This document shows, in pieces, positions 7,531-11,079 of a stretch of DNA of 11,079 bases. The stretch spans positions 1 to 11,079 of the forward strand of contig WGFD01000132.1 of NCBI GenBank assembly GCA_015492395.1, given 5' to 3'. The translations under genes and the position numbers were made by a program. This DNA comes from Deltaproteobacteria bacterium. Its GTDB lineage: Bacteria; Desulfobacterota; GWC2-55-46; S146-70. The notes beneath the pieces are model-generated. The model made no database searches. It was given only the letters and a program-made list of their open reading frames with translations, and had not been told where the DNA came from. Within the stretch, counting starts at the first letter, position 1. Each line of letters opens with the position of its first letter.

Positions 7531-10500
7531 CTATTGATTGTCCTCTCCCAGAAGCTCTGCATCTAGCGCCAGGCTCTGAAGCTCCTTTACGAGGACGCTG
7601 AAGGACTCAGGAATACTGGGTTCGACTGTATAGTCACCCTTCACTATAGATTCATACATCTTAGTCCTCCCGGTAACATCGTCAGACTTGACTGTGAGGA
7701 ATTCCTGGAGCGCATATGCCGCACCGTAAGCCTCCATCGCCCAAACCTCCATTTCTCCCAGTCTCTGTCCGCCGAATTGGGCCTTTCCGCCAAGGGGCTG
7801 CTGGGTAACCAGAGAGTATGGTCCTGTTGACCTCGCGTGGATCTTGTCATCGACCAAGTGGTGCAGCTTTAACATATACATCACCCCTACAGTTACCCTC
7901 TGATCGAACCGCTCGCCGGTCCTCCCATCGAACAGTACGCTCTCAATGTCAACACCGGCCTTGACAAGCGCATCTTTTATATCTTCTTCCGTTGCGCCAT
8001 CAAAGACAGGGCTGGCGATAAGCACTCCATTCTTAACCCTCTTGGCAACCTCAACGACTTCTTCGTCGGATAAGGTATTCAAGAATCTGCTTATTTCCGG
8101 AGCCCCATATGTCTTCTTCAACCTTTCTCGCAAAGATTTAGGCTCCAGGTTTGCCTCCAAATACTTGCCAATACCTTCTCCAAGCTTCCTGGCAGCCCAT
8201 CCAAGGTGTGTCTCCAGAATCTGTCCGACATTCATCCTGGAAGGCACGCCAAGTGGATTCAAAACAATATCCACAGGAGTTCCATCTTCAAGGTAGGGCA
8301 TATCTTCTTCAGGCAATATCTTGGATACGACACCCTTATTGCCATGCCGACCGGCCATCTTATCACCGACGGATAATTTCCGCTTCATCGCCACATAGAT
8401 CTTAACCATCTTGATAACACCGGGCGGCAATTCATCGCCTCTCTTAAGCCTATTCATCCTTTCATTAAAAACAACCTTCACAAGATCGACCTGCTCACTC
8501 ATGCTATCTAGGATACTCCTTATCTCTTCCTCGGTCTTTTCGTCACCAACGAGCGATATCTCCTTCAACCTGCCGGCCGTAACCTTCTCCAACTTATCAT
8601 CCGTAAGGATCTCGCCCTTCTTAAGAAGCGTCTTGTTCTTCTTATCGGTGATCGTTACGGCACACTTCTTTCCTTTCAACAAGCCCTTCACCCTTCTGTA
8701 GACATTAGACCTCACAATCTCGACCTCGTCCTCCCGGTCCTTCAAGAGTCTTGCTATCTCCCTGTCCTCGATGGACTTCATCCTCTCATCTTTTTCAATA
8801 CCTTTCCTGGAGAAGACCTTGGCATCTATAACCACCCCCTCTATACCGGGAGGCACCTTATAAGATGTATCCTTGACATCTTCGGCTTTCTCTCCGAATA
8901 TGGCCCTCAGGAGTTTTTCTTCAGGAGTAAGATGTGTCTCCCCTTTAGGCGTCACCTTCCCTGCCAGTATGTCGCCCGCCCTAACCTCGGCTCCTATCCT
9001 TATAATGCCGGACTCATCCAGATTCGCAAGGGCATCCTCACCGATATTCGGTATATCTCTTGTGATCTCTTCTTTCCCGAGCTTCATATCCCTGGCAACC
9101 ACCTCAAATTCCTCTATATGGACGGAGGTGAAGACATCTTCCTTGATGAGTCTTTCACTTACAAGTATGGAATCCTCGAAGTTGTATCCGCCCCACGGCA
9201 TAAATGCAACCAACACATTCTTGCCAAGGGCCAGTTCACCACGGCTGGTGGATGCACCATCCGCTATGACATCTCCGGCCTTGAACACATCCCCCTTCGT
9301 CACTATGGGCTTCTGGTTCAAACAGGTATTCTGATTGGACCGTCTGAACTTGACAAGATTATATATGTCGACACCCCCATCCTCGCACCTGGCAACGATC
9401 CTGGTTCCATCGACGTCCTCAACAACACCATCCCTTTTGGCAACCTTTGCGACACCGGAATCCTTGGCAACTACGGCATCCATCCCTGTTCCCACAAGCG
9501 GGGCCTCGGTCTGTACAAGCGGAACGGCCTGACGCTGCATATTGGACCCCATCAGCGCCCTGTTGGCATCGTCATTCTCAAGGAAGGGCACCAACGAGGT
9601 GGCGACACTGACCAACTGATTTGGAGAAACATCCATGAGCGTAACCTCTTCAGGGCGGACCATTACAAATTCGCTATCCTTTCTCACGGTTACAAGGTCA
9701 CTCAGGAATCTTCCGTCTTTATCCAGAGGGGCGTTTGCCTGGGCTATCACATGCCCCTCCTCATCCAGCGCGGACAGGTACTTGATCCTGTTGGTAACCT
9801 TTCCGTTAAGTACCTCTCTATACGGCGTCTCTATGAAGCCGAACTCGTTTACACGTGCATATGTGCTTAATGAAACGATAAGTCCTATATTTGGCCCTTC
9901 CGGCGTCTCGATGGGGCATATCCTGCCGTAGTGCGTGGCATGCACGTCCCTGACCTCGAAGCCGGCCCTCTCCCTCGTTAGGCCCCCAGGCCCCAAAGCG
10001 GATAGACGCCTCTTGTGGGTGATCTCCGACAACGGATTCGTCTGATCCATGAACTGGGATAACTGACTCGAGCCGAAAAATTCCTTCACCACGGCCGTCA
10101 CCGGCTTTGGATTTATCAGATCATACGGCATAAGGGTCTCGACGTCGCCAAGACTCATCCTCTCTTTCACAGCCCTCTCCATGCGCAACAGGCCTATCCT
10201 ATACTGATTTTCAAGCAGCTCGCCCACGCACCTGACTCGCCTGTTACCCAAATGGTCGATGTCGTCTACCGATCCATGCCCTATCTTAAGCCCCCTAAGG
10301 TACCGCACCACTTCGAGTATATCTTCTTTCCTTAGAGTGGTACACTTCAAAGGAACGTCGAAGCCCAGCTTCCTATTGATCTTCAGCCTTCCCACCTTCG
10401 ACAGATTATACCTATCCGGATCGAAGAAGAGATTGTGGAAGAACTGGCTCGCAGACACTACGCTTGGAGGATCCCCGGGTTTAAGCCTCTTATATATCTC

Positions 10501-11079
10501 CACCTTGGCATTAAGGGTCATATTCGTGGAGATATCCTCCGGATTGACCTTCCTGTACTCCTGGAGCAGCCTTGAATCTTCTCCCCCAACCCTATCATTC
10601 AACAGGGTTTCCTTAAATGACGGTCCAACTCCCTCCATAGATAGCAAGCGGAAGCCCTTGATTCCCCTCTTCGATATCTCTTCGTACTTTTCCTTTGTCA
10701 AGACCTGATTGCACTCTAAAACCACCTCTCCTGTGGTCGAATCAACGATATCCTTGGCTGTGACCCTCCCGATGACCTCCTCAAGCTCGATAGGGATATG
10801 CGTGATTCCGCCCGCGAGGAGCTTTTTTACCGCCACCCTGGTAAACTTCCTATCCTTCTTTACTATTATCTCACCACTCTTGGGATCCTTTACATCCCTG
10901 CTCGCCCTTGTTCCCAAGAGGCAGTCCGGTTCCACAGACTTCAATAGTCTTTTCCCGTCAAAAACGACCTCTTCCGTCGGGTAGAAGTAGTTTAAGAGCT
11001 CCTCAATAGAGTACCCCAATGCCTTCAGGAGGATCGTTACCGGCATCTTTCTGCCCTTGTCAATCCTTGTGTAGATCCA
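7531..11079 (-). CDS. rpoB: DNA-directed RNA polymerase subunit beta, N-terminus missing
   Basis: Beta is the second-largest polymerase subunit and forms the active-site cleft with beta'. The frame is open to base 11079 (TGG, counted here as residue 1), giving 1182 visible residues. By comparison with E. coli about 190-200 N-terminal residues lie outside the window. The Met at 11046 is internal ([17 protein letters not shown], matching E. coli DRRRKLPATI), not the start. Visible elements: an SI1-like lobe insertion (about 35-165), the rifampicin pocket at 336-362 ([15 protein letters not shown] then [12 protein letters not shown]), TPEGPNIGL (392-400), an SI2-like insertion (about 760-880), active-site lysines K907 and K915 in [11 protein letters not shown], and the C-terminal clamp segment [14 protein letters not shown]. 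Residues usually altered in rifampicin resistance (Q513, D516, H526, S531 in E. coli numbering) are unaltered. It is followed by rpoC; rplL, the usual upstream neighbour, would be outside. Confidence 0.98.
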   Translation of the reverse strand, partial: WIYTRIDKGRKMPVTILLKALGYSIEELLNYFYPTEEVVFDGKRLLKSVEPDCLLGTRASRDVKDPKSGEIIVKKDRKFTRVAVKKLLAGGITHIPIELEEVIGRVTAKDIVDSTTGEVVLECNQVLTKEKYEEISKRGIKGFRLLSMEGVGPSFKETLLNDRVGGEDSRLLQEYRKVNPEDISTNMTLNAKVEIYKRLKPGDPPSVVSASQFFHNLFFDPDRYNLSKVGRLKINRKLGFDVPLKCTTLRKEDILEVVRYLRGLKIGHGSVDDIDHLGNRRVRCVGELLENQYRIGLLRMERAVKERMSLGDVETLMPYDLINPKPVTAVVKEFFGSSQLSQFMDQTNPLSEITHKRRLSALGPGGLTRERAGFEVRDVHATHYGRICPIETPEGPNIGLIVSLSTYARVNEFGFIETPYREVLNGKVTNRIKYLSALDEEGHVIAQANAPLDKDGRFLSDLVTVRKDSEFVMVRPEEVTLMDVSPNQLVSVATSLVPFLENDDANRALMGSNMQRQAVPLVQTEAPLVGTGMDAVVAKDSGVAKVAKRDGVVEDVDGTRIVARCEDGGVDIYNLVKFRRSNQNTCLNQKPIVTKGDVFKAGDVIADGASTSRGELALGKNVLVAFMPWGGYNFEDSILVSERLIKEDVFTSVHIEEFEVVARDMKLGKEEITRDIPNIGEDALANLDESGIIRIGAEVRAGDILAGKVTPKGETHLTPEEKLLRAIFGEKAEDVKDTSYKVPPGIEGVVIDAKVFSRKGIEKDERMKSIEDREIARLLKDREDEVEIVRSNVYRRVKGLLKGKKCAVTITDKKNKTLLKKGEILTDDKLEKVTAGRLKEISLVGDEKTEEEIRSILDSMSEQVDLVKVVFNERMNRLKRGDELPPGVIKMVKIYVAMKRKLSVGDKMAGRHGNKGVVSKILPEEDMPYLEDGTPVDIVLNPLGVPSRMNVGQILETHLGWAARKLGEGIGKYLEANLEPKSLRERLKKTYGAPEISRFLNTLSDEEVVEVAKRVKNGVLIASPVFDGATEEDIKDALVKAGVDIESVLFDGRTGERFDQRVTVGVMYMLKLHHLVDDKIHARSTGPYSLVTQQPLGGKAQFGGQRLGEMEVWAMEAYGAAYALQEFLTVKSDDVTGRTKMYESIVKGDYTVEPSIPESFSVLVKELQSLALDAELLGEDNQ

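Noticed and set aside
8932..9870. Long plus-strand open frame (312 codons) opposite rpoB, and similar ones opposite rpoC (for example 6522-7415).
   Set aside because: These are shadows of codon bias in rpoB and rpoC, with no ribosome-binding site or recognisable domain. The minus-strand genes account fully for the sequence.
1..11079. A novel defence, mobile or biosynthetic system hidden in the window.
   Set aside because: All sequence apart from the five short gaps is assigned to six universal housekeeping genes with intact motifs. There are no integrase, transposase, direct-repeat or att-like signatures, and no room for extra genes.

Overview
The window is a minus-strand block of core gene-expression genes, read right to left as rpoB (5' end cut off at base 11079), rpoC, rpsL, rpsG, fusA and tuf (only the first 45 codons, running off base 1). 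It is the end of the bacterial rpoBC cluster joined directly to the str operon. No gene is on the plus strand. I see no tRNA, rRNA, insertion sequence, CRISPR array or phage gene. No gene-free stretch exceeds 300 bases; the five gaps are 45, 45, 42, 80 and about 106 nt.

The organism is a bacterium with a Gram-negative-type RNA polymerase: beta carries insertions where E. coli has SI1 and SI2, and beta' carries the large SI3-type insertion in the trigger loop. The start of beta' aligns best, from memory, with Geobacter-like proteins. Frequent ATA (Ile) and AGG/AGA (Arg) codons, strong GGAGG ribosome-binding sites and TTG starts on two essential genes fit a Desulfobacterota/Nitrospirota-type lineage or an uncultured relative. 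This placement is inference, not established by the sequence.

Region by region on the minus strand: 11079-7531 is beta. 7530-7425 is a gap with a small GC-rich hairpin. 7424-3270 is beta', probably starting at a TTG codon. 3269-3190 is a gap holding a good sigma70-type promoter candidate (TTGACA, 17 nt, TGG-CATTAT). 3189-2818 is S12. 2775-2305 is S7. 2304-2260 is a gap with an 8-bp inverted repeat between the S7 stop codon and the fusA ribosome-binding site. 2259-181 is EF-G with a TTG start. 135-1 is EF-Tu.

The genes work together in transcription and translation: beta and beta' form the polymerase active centre, S12 and S7 are small-subunit proteins at the decoding centre and the head, and EF-Tu and EF-G drive tRNA delivery and translocation. 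Short gaps and shared orientation suggest one long transcript, with the promoter before rpsL allowing extra expression of the str genes. I found no evidence of an undescribed biological system. The points worth a second look are regulatory details in the gaps and the start codons.
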